A DNA stretch of 64,000 nt from Stenotrophomonas indicatrix (GTDB lineage: Bacteria; Pseudomonadota; Gammaproteobacteria; Xanthomonadales; Xanthomonadaceae). Where the stretch lies: positions 2,914,001-2,978,000 of the forward strand of contig NZ_PEJS01000001.1 of the NCBI RefSeq assembly GCF_002750975.1, written 5' to 3'. A program made the translations under genes and the position numbers. Below are positions 18,832-27,703 of this stretch, one piece after another (position 1 is the first letter of the stretch; the number at the start of each line of letters is the position of its first letter). The notes under the pieces were generated by a model. That model had not been told where the DNA came from. It made no database searches and saw only the letters and a list, made by a program, of their open reading frames with translations.

Positions 18832-20118
18832 TCAGCCTGGCCGCGATGTACCAAAGTCGAGCGAGGCCAGGGTGCCGCGCGGCTGGCAGGGCTGCAGCTG
18901 CAGGGTCCAGCCCAGGTGCTCGCACAGCCGCGCGATCAGTTCCAGGCCGATGCCGCCGCGGTCGCCGCGCTCACCGCGGGCCATCCGCGCGTGGATCGCT
19001 GCGATCTCCTCCGGGCTCATGCCATGGCCGGGGTCCTGCAGGGTCAACACCGCTGCCGAGGTCAGGCGCAGCTCGATATGACCGCGGCCGCTGTTCTCGA
19101 TGGCATTGCGCAGCAGGTTGCCGATCGCTGCCTGCACCACCGCCAGCGGCGCGACGATGTCGACCGGCGCGGCCTGGATGCCGATGCTCAGGTCCTTGTC
19201 GCCCAGCAGGTGGCGATGGTCGTCGACGATCTCCGGCAGCAGCTGGTCCAGCGCGATGCGCTCGGCACGGGCAGCCAGGCGAGCGGGATCACGCGCCAGC
19301 ACCAGCAGCAGCTCGATCAGCTGCTCAACGCCCTGCGCGGTACGCAGCACGCGCTGCATCTGCTGTCGTGCGCGCTCAGGCAGGCCGGGCTGCTCCAGCG
19401 CCAGTTCGGCGGCACCGGTCATCACGGCGATCGGCGTGCGCAGTTCATGGCTTGCGGTACTGATGAACACCCGCTCGCGCTCGACGAACTGCTCGTTGCG
19501 ATCAAGGTAATCGTTCAGCGCATCGGCGATGGTGTGCAGCTCGGAACTGCCGCGCGGATCGACGTCAATGCGCTGGCCCTGCACGCCGGGCCGCAGTGCA
19601 CCGATGTGCTGGGCCAGCAGGCTCAAGGGGCGCACCATGCGCTCCATGCCGAAAGAGGCCATCAATACGGTGACGAAGATCATGATGATGCCGGCCAGCA
19701 TCACCCAGCGCGTTGCGAATTGTTCCAGATCGTGGAAATCGGAGATGTCCAGGGCCAACGCAACCCGCCCCATCGAGCCGGTATCGCGCACCATCACCGC
19801 CGTCTCGCGCTCGCCGATCATCACCCCGTCATGCAACCCCGGATGCAGGGTGCGCAGGCTGGCGGGCATGTTGGCTTCATTGAAGCGGAACAGGCTCAGC
19901 GTGTCCGAGTCCTGCCAGCGATAGTGCGGCTCGTGCTCGGTGTGCTCGACGATGCTGTCCAGTTCGGAATTGAGCAGCGCGCGCCACGCCGCGTGCTCGG
20001 CGTGTTCGTGCACGTAGTTGCCCACACTGAACACCGCCAGCGAAATCAGCGCCAGGTAGCCCAGCAGCCACCACACCACCCGCCGATACAGCGGCCCGGG
20101 TTTACGCGCCATCGTCAT
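18832..20118 (-). CDS. Sensor histidine kinase
   Basis: This 428-residue membrane kinase has two membrane segments (about 13-34 and 138-157) enclosing a roughly 100-residue periplasmic sensor, then a HAMP-like linker. The phospho-acceptor is His224 in TASHELRTPIAVM. The ATPase domain has an N box (NLLRNAIENS) and short G boxes (DPGHGM, GGIGLELIARLC). The start at 20118 lies inside the response-regulator gene (17-base overlap), so the two are one operon. Their neighbours are lipid A modification genes, suggesting an envelope or cationic-peptide signal. Confidence 0.93.
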   Translation of the reverse strand: MTMARKPGPLYRRVVWWLLGYLALISLAVFSVGNYVHEHAEHAAWRALLNSELDSIVEHTEHEPHYRWQDSDTLSLFRFNEANMPASLRTLHPGLHDGVMIGERETAVMVRDTGSMGRVALALDISDFHDLEQFATRWVMLAGIIMIFVTVLMASFGMERMVRPLSLLAQHIGALRPGVQGQRIDVDPRGSSELHTIADALNDYLDRNEQFVERERVFISTASHELRTPIAVMTGAAELALEQPGLPERARQQMQRVLRTAQGVEQLIELLLVLARDPARLAARAERIALDQLLPEIVDDHRHLLGDKDLSIGIQAAPVDIVAPLAVVQAAIGNLLRNAIENSGRGHIELRLTSAAVLTLQDPGHGMSPEEIAAIHARMARGERGDRGGIGLELIARLCEHLGWTLQLQPCQPRGTLASLDFGTSRPG

Positions 20119-20812
20119 CGTTCCGTGCGTCCGCGCCTGCGGTGGACGCCAGCCGATAGCCCACCCGTGGCAGGGTGTGGATCAGCTTGTCGGCAAAGGG
20201 GCCGTCCACGCTGCGGCGCAGTTCGTACACATGCGAGCGCAGCAGGTCACCGTCCGGTGGTTCGTCACCCCACAGGGCGAATTCCAGCTGCTGCCGGGTG
20301 ACCGCGCCCGGGCTGGCGCGCATCAGTACTTCCAGCAGCTTGCGGCAGGCCGGGTACAGGTGCAGCACCTGGCCGGCGCGCTGCGCCTCCAGGCTGGCCA
20401 GGTCCAGCACCAGGTCGCCCACCTGCAGGCGCTTGCGCGGATTGCGACCCTGCGCGCGCAGCAGCAGCGCCTCCAGGCGCACTTCCAGTTCCGGCAATGC
20501 GAATGGCTTGGTCAGGTAATCATCTGCGCCGGCCCGGAAGCCGGCGATCTTGTCCGGCAGTTCGTCGCGTGCGGTCAGCATGATCACCGGCACTTCCGAG
20601 GCATGCTCGGAGCGCAGCCGCCGCAGCACCTCCGGGCCTTCCATGCGCGGCAGCATCCAGTCCAGGATCACCGCGTCATACGGGTGGCTGCCGGCAAGGT
20701 GCAGGCCGGTGATGCCATCCGGGGCCACGTCGAGCACATGCCCGCGCGACTCGAAATAGTCGAACAGGTTGGCCACCAACTGGCGGTTGTCCTCGATCAC
20801 CAACAGGCGCAT
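20102..20812 (-). CDS. OmpR/PhoB-family response regulator
   Basis: The 236-residue regulator has a receiver domain (MRLLVIEDN start, phospho-acceptor Asp51 in AVILDWMLPRMEG, conserved Lys in DYLTKPF) and a C-terminal winged-helix DNA-binding domain (TRQQLEFALWGDEPP, SHVYELRRSVD, THTLPRVGYRL-like end). It is translated first and overlaps its kinase. It diverges from the ArnT-like gene with only 134 bases between starts, so it is a candidate regulator of that operon. I see no clear direct-repeat binding box in the gap. Confidence 0.94.
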   Translation of the reverse strand: MRLLVIEDNRQLVANLFDYFESRGHVLDVAPDGITGLHLAGSHPYDAVILDWMLPRMEGPEVLRRLRSEHASEVPVIMLTARDELPDKIAGFRAGADDYLTKPFALPELEVRLEALLLRAQGRNPRKRLQVGDLVLDLASLEAQRAGQVLHLYPACRKLLEVLMRASPGAVTRQQLEFALWGDEPPDGDLLRSHVYELRRSVDGPFADKLIHTLPRVGYRLASTAGADARNDDDGA

Positions 20813-20946
20813 GCACGAAACATCCACGGAAGTTCATGCCATGGTAGCGCTGCGGATGTCGGAATGCGGTCGCCATGCCGGCCGCTCCGACGGCTTTCCC
20901 ACGTGCCGCTCATCAGAATGGCTGTTTTGCTGCCGGAGCCCCCCCC

Positions 20947-22650
20947 GTGCCCGTTGCCCTGCCCCGCCGTTGGCACCTGCCGCTGCTGTGGTTGTTGATC
21001 GTGATGGCGCTGGCGGCCGGGCTTGGCATGCGCCAGCCGCAGCCACCGGACGAACCACGCTTCGTGCTGGCCGCACGTGCCATGGTGGAGAGCGGCGAGT
21101 GGCTGCTGCCACACCGGGGCAGCGAGCTGTACGCCGAGAAGCCCCCGGTGTTCATGTGGCTGCAGGCCGCTGCCCACCAGGTGGTCGGCAGCTGGCAGTG
21201 GTCGTTCCTGCTGCCGTCGCTGCTGGCTGCGCTGCTCAGCCTGTGGCTGGTGTCCGACCTGGCACGCCGGCTATGGTCGCCACGGCATTCGTTGTACGCG
21301 CTTGGCGCACTGTTCTGCACCCTGCAGTTCGGCCTGATGGCCAAGCGCGCGCAGATCGACATGGTGCTGGTGGGCATGACTACGCTGGCCCTGTGGGGCC
21401 TGCTGCGCCACCTCTGCGAGCGCCGCAACCTGCCGGCGCTGTGGCTGGCCGGCTTCGCCGCCGGCGTCGGCACGGTGACCAAGGGGGTGGGCTTCCTGCC
21501 CTTGCTGATGGTGCTGCCCTGGCTGGGCTGGCGGTTGTACCAGCGCCGTCGCGGCCAGCCGGTGGACGGCCCCCATCCCGCCAGCCTGCTGTGGCTGATT
21601 CCGGCCTTCCTGCTGGGTACGGCGGTGTGGCTGGCACCGCTGGGCTGGGCGCTGCTGCATGAACCCAGTGCATCGCTGCAGTCGTACGCCCACGAGCTGT
21701 TGTTCAAGCAGACCGGCACCCGCTATGCCAACGCCTGGCACCATCGCCAGCCGGTCTGGTACTACCTGCAGGTGATCGCCACGCTGTGGCTGCCGGGTGC
21801 GTTGCTGCTGCCGCTGATGGTCAAGCCGTGGTGGCGCCGGCTGCGTCGCGGCGACCAGCGCCAGTGGCTGCTGCTGGGCTGGGCCGCGCTGGTCCTGCTG
21901 TTCTTCACTGCCAGCCCCGGCAAGCGCGAGGTGTACGTGCTGCCGATGCTGCCAGCGATGGCACTGGCGGTGGCGCCGCTGTTGCCCGGCCTGCTGCGTC
22001 GCCTGTGCGTGCGTCGCTATCTGTTCGGCTACAGCCTGCTGCTGATGCTGGCCACCGGCGCGCTTGGCGTGATGATGCTGACCGACAGCCCCTGGGCGCA
22101 GGCGCAGCTGGCACGGCGGGCGATGCCCGACACCCTGCTGCCCGTGTTCGGCGATGGCCTGCTGACCTTCGCCATCGCCGTGGCGACGCTGGCGGTGTGG
22201 CTGCGGATACGACGCGCGGGCACGCTGGTACTGCTCACCCACGGCCTGCTGTGGATGCTGTACGGACTGGTGCTGATACCGGCGCTGGACCCCTACGCCT
22301 CGGCGTCGGCGGTGATGCGCCGGGTGGGCACACGGATCGGCCCCGATGCGGAGCTGGCGCTGGTGGCCTGGCGCGAACAGAACCTGCTGCAGGCCGACCG
22401 GCCGGTGCGCGAGTTCGGCTTCAAGCGGCCGTGGGCAGAGCAGTGGCACGACGCCGGTCCATGGTTGGCCGAGGCGCCGGACAAGCGCTGGTTGCTGGTG
22501 CTGGACAAGGCCATGAGCCCCTGTGTCGATCAGGCCCAGGTCATCGAGATCGGTGTTGCCAATCGCAATCGTTGGCAGTTGCTTCCGGGCACCGCCTGGG
22601 ATGCGGCCTGCCATGCCGAGCGTGCCGGCGCCAACGACGAAGAAGACTGA
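20947..22650 (+). CDS. ArnT-like lipid A / polyprenyl-linked sugar glycosyltransferase
   Basis: This membrane glycosyltransferase (567 residues from GTG at 20947) belongs to the ArnT/PMT superfamily. The first periplasmic loop has the family signature PPDEPRFVLAARAMVESGEW and LYAEKPPVFMW, including the acidic pair expected at the active site. ArnT adds aminoarabinose from undecaprenyl phosphate to lipid A. No Ara4N biosynthesis genes are nearby, so the donated sugar could be something else. CGGAG precedes the GTG; ATG at 20875 gives 24 more residues that look non-coding. It is followed by PAP2 and EptA-like genes. Confidence 0.88.
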   Translation: MPVALPRRWHLPLLWLLIVMALAAGLGMRQPQPPDEPRFVLAARAMVESGEWLLPHRGSELYAEKPPVFMWLQAAAHQVVGSWQWSFLLPSLLAALLSLWLVSDLARRLWSPRHSLYALGALFCTLQFGLMAKRAQIDMVLVGMTTLALWGLLRHLCERRNLPALWLAGFAAGVGTVTKGVGFLPLLMVLPWLGWRLYQRRRGQPVDGPHPASLLWLIPAFLLGTAVWLAPLGWALLHEPSASLQSYAHELLFKQTGTRYANAWHHRQPVWYYLQVIATLWLPGALLLPLMVKPWWRRLRRGDQRQWLLLGWAALVLLFFTASPGKREVYVLPMLPAMALAVAPLLPGLLRRLCVRRYLFGYSLLLMLATGALGVMMLTDSPWAQAQLARRAMPDTLLPVFGDGLLTFAIAVATLAVWLRIRRAGTLVLLTHGLLWMLYGLVLIPALDPYASASAVMRRVGTRIGPDAELALVAWREQNLLQADRPVREFGFKRPWAEQWHDAGPWLAEAPDKRWLLVLDKAMSPCVDQAQVIEIGVANRNRWQLLPGTAWDAACHAERAGANDEED

Positions 22651-22660
22651 ATGGTGATTC

Positions 22661-22686
22661 GCGCCGGGCATGGATTAACCCGGCGC
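22661..22686. repeat. Short hairpin between arnT-like and PAP2 genes
   Basis: GCGCCGGG (22661-22668) pairs with CCCGGCGC (22679-22686) across a 10-base loop. It lacks a T tract. It could be a REP remnant or an mRNA processing site inside the presumed operon. Confidence 0.5.
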
Positions 22687-22762
22687 AAACGCGTGTACGA
22701 CCCTTCTCCGACATGCCAGTGACGAGCATGGCCGCGGATTCCCGTAACGGCCCCTTCCCTGC

Positions 22763-23515
22763 ATGCCCGCTCGCCCTCTTGTCCCGGCAGTCTCCTTTGC
22801 GCCCTCGCTGCTGGCGTCGCGTTTTGCCGTTACCCATCTTTGGCTGCCTTCTGTCATCGGCATTGCGGTGTTCACCGTGTTGATGGGCCTGGGTGGCGAC
22901 CAGTGGCTGGCCGACCATCTGTTCCGGCTGGAAGGCGGCCGCTGGGCGCTGCAGGATGCATGGCTGACGCGTTCGGTGGTGCACAAGGCCGGCAAGTGGC
23001 TGAGCACCGCTGCGGCACTGGTGGCGATGCTGCTGTGCTTCCACCACTGGCGCCGCGGCCGCGATCGCACGCTGCGTTGGGCGCTGCTGTATGTGGTGGT
23101 GGCCGTGGCACTCGGCACCGGGCTGATCTCGCTGCTGAAGTCGCTGGTGCCGATGGACTGCCCGTGGGATCTGCTGCGCTATGGCGGACACGACCCGTTC
23201 GTCGGTCTTCTCAGCAGCCGCCCGACCGGCATGGCCGCCCGCGCCTGCTTCCCCGCCGGCCACGCAAGCGCGGGATACGCATGGATGTGCCTGTACTTCT
23301 TCGCGCTGCTGTGGCGCCCCGCCTGGCGTTGGGCCGGGCTGTGGATCGGCCTCGGCAGCGGCCTGGTGTTCGGCATCGGCCAACAGCTGCGCGGCGCCCA
23401 CTTCCTTTCGCATGACGTTGCCACCGCCTTGGTCTGTTGGCTGCTGTCGCTGGGCCTGTACCTGATGGTCCGCCGCCAGTTGGATCGCTCGACCCGCCAG
23501 GAGGCGATTGCATGA
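22763..23515 (+). CDS. PAP2-family membrane phosphatase
   Basis: This 250-residue protein has about five or six membrane helices and the three phosphatase motifs in variant form: KSLVPMDCPWD (Cys where KX6RP has Arg), CFPAGHAS, and RGAHFLSHDV. A PAP2 subgroup with CP in motif 1 appears to be common, so the enzyme is probably active. Likely substrates are undecaprenyl pyrophosphate or lipid A phosphates. It ends in an ATGA overlap with the EptA-like gene, so they are translationally coupled. The ribosome site is weak; the ATG at 22763 is the first plausible start. Confidence 0.88.
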   Translation: MPARPLVPAVSFAPSLLASRFAVTHLWLPSVIGIAVFTVLMGLGGDQWLADHLFRLEGGRWALQDAWLTRSVVHKAGKWLSTAAALVAMLLCFHHWRRGRDRTLRWALLYVVVAVALGTGLISLLKSLVPMDCPWDLLRYGGHDPFVGLLSSRPTGMAARACFPAGHASAGYAWMCLYFFALLWRPAWRWAGLWIGLGSGLVFGIGQQLRGAHFLSHDVATALVCWLLSLGLYLMVRRQLDRSTRQEAIA

Positions 23516-25161
23516 ACGCATCGGTCCAACGTTCCTTGCGGCTGCCGACACTGGCCAGCATCCGCGCATGGCGGCCACAGCTGTCCACCGAAGCGCTGAT
23601 CGTGCTGACCAGCCTGTTCTTCGCTGTGGCCGGCAATGGCCTGTTCTGGCACAGCGCCATGGCCAGCCATCCGGGCAGCCTGCGCTATGCGCTTTCACTG
23701 CTGTTGCTGCTGCTGGGTGCACACGGTGTGCTGCTGGGCATCCTGGTGTGGCGCTGGAATGCCAAGGTGGTGATCAGCGTGCTGCTGCTGGTCACCGCGT
23801 TTGCCGCGCACTACATGAGCCGTTACCACATCTATCTGGATGCGGACATGCTGCGCAACGTGCTGGCTACCGACCCCAAGGAAAGCCGCGAACTGATGAC
23901 GGTGTCGCTTCTGTGGCCGGTCCTGCTGCTGGCTGTGTTGCCGATGGTGGTGCTGTGGCGCGTTGACCTGCGCCGCCGCAGCTGGGGCCGCAGCCTGCTG
24001 TGGCGCATCGGCTTCCTGCTGGTCGCTGCGGCCACCGCACTCGGTGGCGCGCTGGTGTCCTTCCAGGATGTGTCGGCGCTGATGCGCAACCAGCGCGAAG
24101 TGCGCTACCTGGCCACGCCGGCCAATGTGCTGCTGGGGCTGCCGCGTGCCCTGCGCGGCGACAACCCGGTGCAACGCGCGCCGAAGCTGCCGATCGGTAC
24201 CGATGCCAAGGCGACCCCGCGCGCAGCGACCAGCAAGCCACGCCTGCTGGTGATCGTGATGGGCGAAACGGTGCGTGCGCAGAACTGGGGCCTGAATGGT
24301 GGCCGCAATACCACGCCGGAGCTGGCGCAGGCGGCGGTGGTCAATTTCCCGGACATGCACTCCTGCGGTACCAGCACCGAGGTTTCGCTGCCCTGCCTGT
24401 TCTCGCCATGGGGACGCCACGAGTACGACGAGAAGAAGATCCGTGCGCACCAGTCGCTGCTGCATGTACTGAACCGCGCGGGCATCGCGCCGCTGTGGCG
24501 CGACAACCAGTCCGGCTGCAAGGGCGTATGCGAGGGCCTGGACTTCCAGTCGCTGTCGGACGCGACCACGCCGGGGCTGTGTGCCGATGGCCGTTGCATG
24601 GACGAGATCCTGCTGCAGGACCTGGCGACGCAGGTGCGTGCGCGCCCGGGTGATCGGGTGGTGGTGCTGCACCAGCTGGGCAACCATGGCCCGGCCTATT
24701 TCGAACGCTACCCGGCCGCCTTCCGTCGCTTCACCCCGACCTGTGACACCCAGGACATTGGTCGCTGCTCGCGCGAAGAGATCACCAACAGTTACGACAA
24801 CGCCGTGCTGTACACCGATCATTTCCTGAGCAAGACCATCGGCACGCTGCAGGGCCTGCAGGACTACGACACGGCGATGATCTACCTGTCCGACCACGGT
24901 GAATCGCTGGGCGAAAAGGGCCTGTACCTGCACGGTGTGCCGTACGCGATCGCACCGGCCGAGCAGACCCGGGTGCCGATGACGATGTGGTTCTCGCCGG
25001 GTTTCGCCAGCAGCCGTGGACTGGACCTGCAGTGCGTGCGCAAGCGCTCGGCCAGCTACACCGACCACGACAACCTGTTCCCCTCGGTGCTGGGGCTGAT
25101 GCAGGTGAAGACCTCGCTGTACGAGCGGGATCGCGACCTGTTCGCCGGCTGCGAGAGTTAG
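23512..25161 (+). CDS. eptA: EptA-like lipid A phosphoethanolamine transferase
   Basis: This 549-residue enzyme has five N-terminal membrane helices and a periplasmic alkaline-phosphatase-type domain. Metal ligand Glu252 lies in MGETVRAQNWG, the nucleophile is Thr289 in CGTSTEVSLPC, and further ligands lie in YLSDHGESLGE. Paired cysteines for the family's disulfides are present (SGCKGVCEGL, GLCADGRCMD). It would move phosphoethanolamine to lipid A, lowering negative charge and polymyxin binding. AGGAGG precedes the ATG at 23512. Family members also modify other glycans, so the exact acceptor is inferred. Confidence 0.92.
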   Translation: MNASVQRSLRLPTLASIRAWRPQLSTEALIVLTSLFFAVAGNGLFWHSAMASHPGSLRYALSLLLLLLGAHGVLLGILVWRWNAKVVISVLLLVTAFAAHYMSRYHIYLDADMLRNVLATDPKESRELMTVSLLWPVLLLAVLPMVVLWRVDLRRRSWGRSLLWRIGFLLVAAATALGGALVSFQDVSALMRNQREVRYLATPANVLLGLPRALRGDNPVQRAPKLPIGTDAKATPRAATSKPRLLVIVMGETVRAQNWGLNGGRNTTPELAQAAVVNFPDMHSCGTSTEVSLPCLFSPWGRHEYDEKKIRAHQSLLHVLNRAGIAPLWRDNQSGCKGVCEGLDFQSLSDATTPGLCADGRCMDEILLQDLATQVRARPGDRVVVLHQLGNHGPAYFERYPAAFRRFTPTCDTQDIGRCSREEITNSYDNAVLYTDHFLSKTIGTLQGLQDYDTAMIYLSDHGESLGEKGLYLHGVPYAIAPAEQTRVPMTMWFSPGFASSRGLDLQCVRKRSASYTDHDNLFPSVLGLMQVKTSLYERDRDLFAGCES

Positions 25162-25179
25162 GGTTGTTCGGCAGGGCTT

Positions 25180-25362
25180 GCAGCCCTGCACCTGCTGCAA
25201 GCAACAGCAACAGCCGAAGCAAACGCAGAAGCGGGTTTCCTGAGGGATGGCGGGGTGGGTCCGGTGGCGGGAGACGCCGTAAACCCGTCCATGGGGGCTT
25301 GGCCGCGGCATCCATGCCGCGGACACTCCCGCCACCGGACCCACCCCGCCTTCGACAGATTT
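25180..25362 (+). repeat. Modular hairpin element, copy E3
   Basis: Beginning right after the eptA stop: a CAGGGCTTGCAGCCCTG hairpin (25172-25188), a GCAACAGCAACAGC spacer, then the long element. Its outer arms 25249-25273 and 25326-25350 are perfect 25-base inverted repeats. The core has GCCGTAAACCCGTCCATGGG and a CCGCGGCATCCATGCCGCGG hairpin, and the tail is TCGACAGATTTCCG. The same order of modules is seen in E1 and E4. Confidence 0.87.
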
Positions 25363-25698
25363 CCGCTGCTGTTGGTGGGTGCCGACCGTTGGTCGGCACG
25401 GGGTCGGATCCGAATTTGAGTCTCGATTTCTGACAGATCTCACCCACGCATGGCGTGGATCTACTGCCATCACCGAATTGCGTCTGGGGCAGAGCCCCCT
25501 GAGTCAGGGGGCGGCCGCGAAGCGGCGGGGGTCTGGGAGCTGGTAAGTGGGGCCCACGTTTCGCGCAGCGAAGCGTGGGAGCGACAGCGCGCATGCGATG
25601 TCGCGGTCCCCGGGCGCCGCCCGGCCGACTTCCGCCACTTGCGGTGGCAACGCCTGCCCACTAGCCTTCGGCGGTCGTTCACCACCCAAGGATCGCCC
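25363..25698. other. Palindrome-rich spacer before the M2 peptidase
   Basis: No gene is visible. There are palindromes TGCCGACC-GTT-GGTCGGCA (25380-25398), CCACGC-ATG-GCGTGG (25444-25458), CCCCCTGAGTCAGGGGG (25495-25511) and a CCCACGTTTCGC/GCGAAGCGTGGG hairpin (about 25553-25579). A GACAGATCT at 25432 resembles the tail of the modular elements. The promoter of the M2 peptidase must lie here but is not obvious. Confidence 0.5.
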
Positions 25699-27663
25699 GT
25701 GAAACACCGTCATCTCCTGCTGGCCTCGGCAATCGCCGCCGCCACGCTGGCCCTGGCCGCCTGCAAGAAGGAAGCCGCCCCAGGCACCGAGACCGCCAGC
25801 AGCAGCGCAGCGGCCGGCGAAACCGCTGACCAGTTCGTGGCCCGCATCAATGCCGAATTCAAGGCGGCCTACCCGGAGATGACCTCGGCGCAGTGGCTGT
25901 CCTCCACCTACATCAACAGCGATTCAGAGCGCATCGCGGCCAAGGCCAACGAGCGTTCGCTGACCCAGCTCAACAGCTGGATCGAGCAGGCCGGCAAGTT
26001 CGATGGCAAGCCGATGAGCGAAGACAGCAAGCGCGCGATCCACCTGCTGAAGCTGATGTCGTCGATGCCGGCGCCGCGCGACCCGGCCAAGCTGGCCGAA
26101 CTGACCCAGATCGCCACCCGCATGGAAGGCAGCTACGGCGCAGGCAAGTACTGCACCGACGCCAACGATCCCAACTCCTGCCGCCAGCTGGGCGAACTGG
26201 AGCAGGTGCTGGCGCGCAGCCGCGACTATGACCAGCAGCTCGATGCCTGGCAGGGCTGGCACAGCACCACCAGGAGCATGCGCGGTGATTACCAGAAGTT
26301 CGTCGGCCTGGTGAATGAAGGTGCCAAGGGCATGGGCTTCACCGATGCCGGGCAGATGTGGCGCAGTGGCTATGACATGCCGCCGGAGCAGATCGGACCG
26401 GAAACCGATCGCCTGTGGGAACAGGTCAAGCCGATGTACGAGCAGTTGCACTGCTACGCGCGCGGCAAGCTGGACAAGACCTATGGCAAGGACAAGGCCG
26501 AGGTGGGCAACGGCCTGATCGCCGCGCACCTGATGGGCAACATGTGGCAGCAGGACTGGTCCAACCTGTGGGACCAGCTGGAACCATACCCGGGCGCCGG
26601 CAGCCTGGACATCACTGCAGCGCTGGAAAAGCAGTACCAGACCAACCTGAGCGCGGCGCTGGCCAAGGCCGGCAAGGATGCGAACGTGGCCGCGCAGTAC
26701 AAGGCGCAGCGCGAGGCCGAACTGCGCACCGCCAAGCAGATGACCGAGCGTGCACAGGACTTCTACGTATCGCTGGGCATGCCGTCGTTGCCGCAGTCGT
26801 ACTGGGACAAGACCCAGTTCATCAAGCCCGATGACCGCGACGTGGTCTGCCACGCCAGTGCGTGGGACATGAACATGGAAGGCGATGTGCGCACCAAGAT
26901 GTGCATCAAGCCCAACGAAGAGAACTTCACCACCATCTACCACGAGCTGGGCCACATCTATTACGACCTGGCCTACAACCCGCTGCCGCCGCTGTTCCAG
27001 GGCGGTGCCAACGATGGCTTCCATGAAGCGATCGGCGACACCATCGTGCTGGCGATGACGCCGAAGTACCTCAGCTCGATCGGGCTGGTCGACGCGCCGA
27101 CCGAGAGCCGCGAAGCGGTCATCAACAACCAGATGCGCATGGCGCTGTCAGGTGTGTCGTTCCTGCCGTTCGGCCTGATGATCGACCGCTGGCGCTGGGG
27201 CGTGTTCGATGGTTCGATCACCCCGGACAACTACAACAAGGCATGGTGGGACCTGAAGGCCAAGTACCAGGGCGTGGCCCCGGCCAGCGCCCGTGGCGAG
27301 GAATTCTTCGATCCGGGTGCCAAGTACCACGTGCCGGGCAACACCCCGTATACCCGCTACTTCCTGGCGCGCATCCTGCAGTTCCAGTTCTACAAGGGCC
27401 TGTGCGATGCCGCCGGCTTCAAGGGCCCGCTGCACGAGTGCACCTTCTACGGCAACAAGGAAGCCGGCCAGAAGTACTGGGCGATGCTGAGCAAGGGTGC
27501 CAGCCAGCCGTGGCAGGCCACGCTGAAGGAACTGACCGGCTCGGACAAGCTCGATGCCGGCCCGATGATCGAGTACTTCAGCCCGGTCAATGCCTGGTTG
27601 AAGCAGCAGAACGAAGGCCAGATGTGCGGCTGGCAGGCCAACGCGGCACCGGCGGCGAAATGA
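25699..27663 (+). CDS. M2-family dipeptidyl carboxypeptidase (ACE-like) lipoprotein
   Basis: This is a 654-residue zinc peptidase of the angiotensin-converting-enzyme family, which releases C-terminal dipeptides. Zinc ligands His415 and His419 lie in HELGH, and Glu443 in HEAIGD gives the same spacing as human ACE (H383, H387, E411). The signal sequence ends in LALAAC, so it is probably a lipoprotein. A related enzyme is known from Xanthomonas. The start is GTG at 25699 with AAGGA upstream; ATG codons further up are inside a repeat region. A terminator follows directly. Confidence 0.94.
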   Translation: MKHRHLLLASAIAAATLALAACKKEAAPGTETASSSAAAGETADQFVARINAEFKAAYPEMTSAQWLSSTYINSDSERIAAKANERSLTQLNSWIEQAGKFDGKPMSEDSKRAIHLLKLMSSMPAPRDPAKLAELTQIATRMEGSYGAGKYCTDANDPNSCRQLGELEQVLARSRDYDQQLDAWQGWHSTTRSMRGDYQKFVGLVNEGAKGMGFTDAGQMWRSGYDMPPEQIGPETDRLWEQVKPMYEQLHCYARGKLDKTYGKDKAEVGNGLIAAHLMGNMWQQDWSNLWDQLEPYPGAGSLDITAALEKQYQTNLSAALAKAGKDANVAAQYKAQREAELRTAKQMTERAQDFYVSLGMPSLPQSYWDKTQFIKPDDRDVVCHASAWDMNMEGDVRTKMCIKPNEENFTTIYHELGHIYYDLAYNPLPPLFQGGANDGFHEAIGDTIVLAMTPKYLSSIGLVDAPTESREAVINNQMRMALSGVSFLPFGLMIDRWRWGVFDGSITPDNYNKAWWDLKAKYQGVAPASARGEEFFDPGAKYHVPGNTPYTRYFLARILQFQFYKGLCDAAGFKGPLHECTFYGNKEAGQKYWAMLSKGASQPWQATLKELTGSDKLDAGPMIEYFSPVNAWLKQQNEGQMCGWQANAAPAAK

Positions 27664-27665
27664 AG

Positions 27666-27697
27666 AAAGGGCGGATCCGCGAGGATCCGCCCTTTTC
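27666..27697 (+). terminator. Intrinsic terminator after the M2 peptidase
   Basis: AAAGGGCGGATCC pairs with GGATCCGCCCTTT across a GCGA tetraloop, followed by TTCC. The hairpin starts three bases after the stop codon. Confidence 0.85.
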
Positions 27698-27703
27698 CGT
27701 TTC

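Noticed and set aside
20875..20946. ATG at 20875 as the start of the ArnT-like protein.
   Set aside because: The extra 24 residues do not look like the family N terminus. GTG at 20947 has a better-placed ribosome site, though the longer form cannot be excluded.
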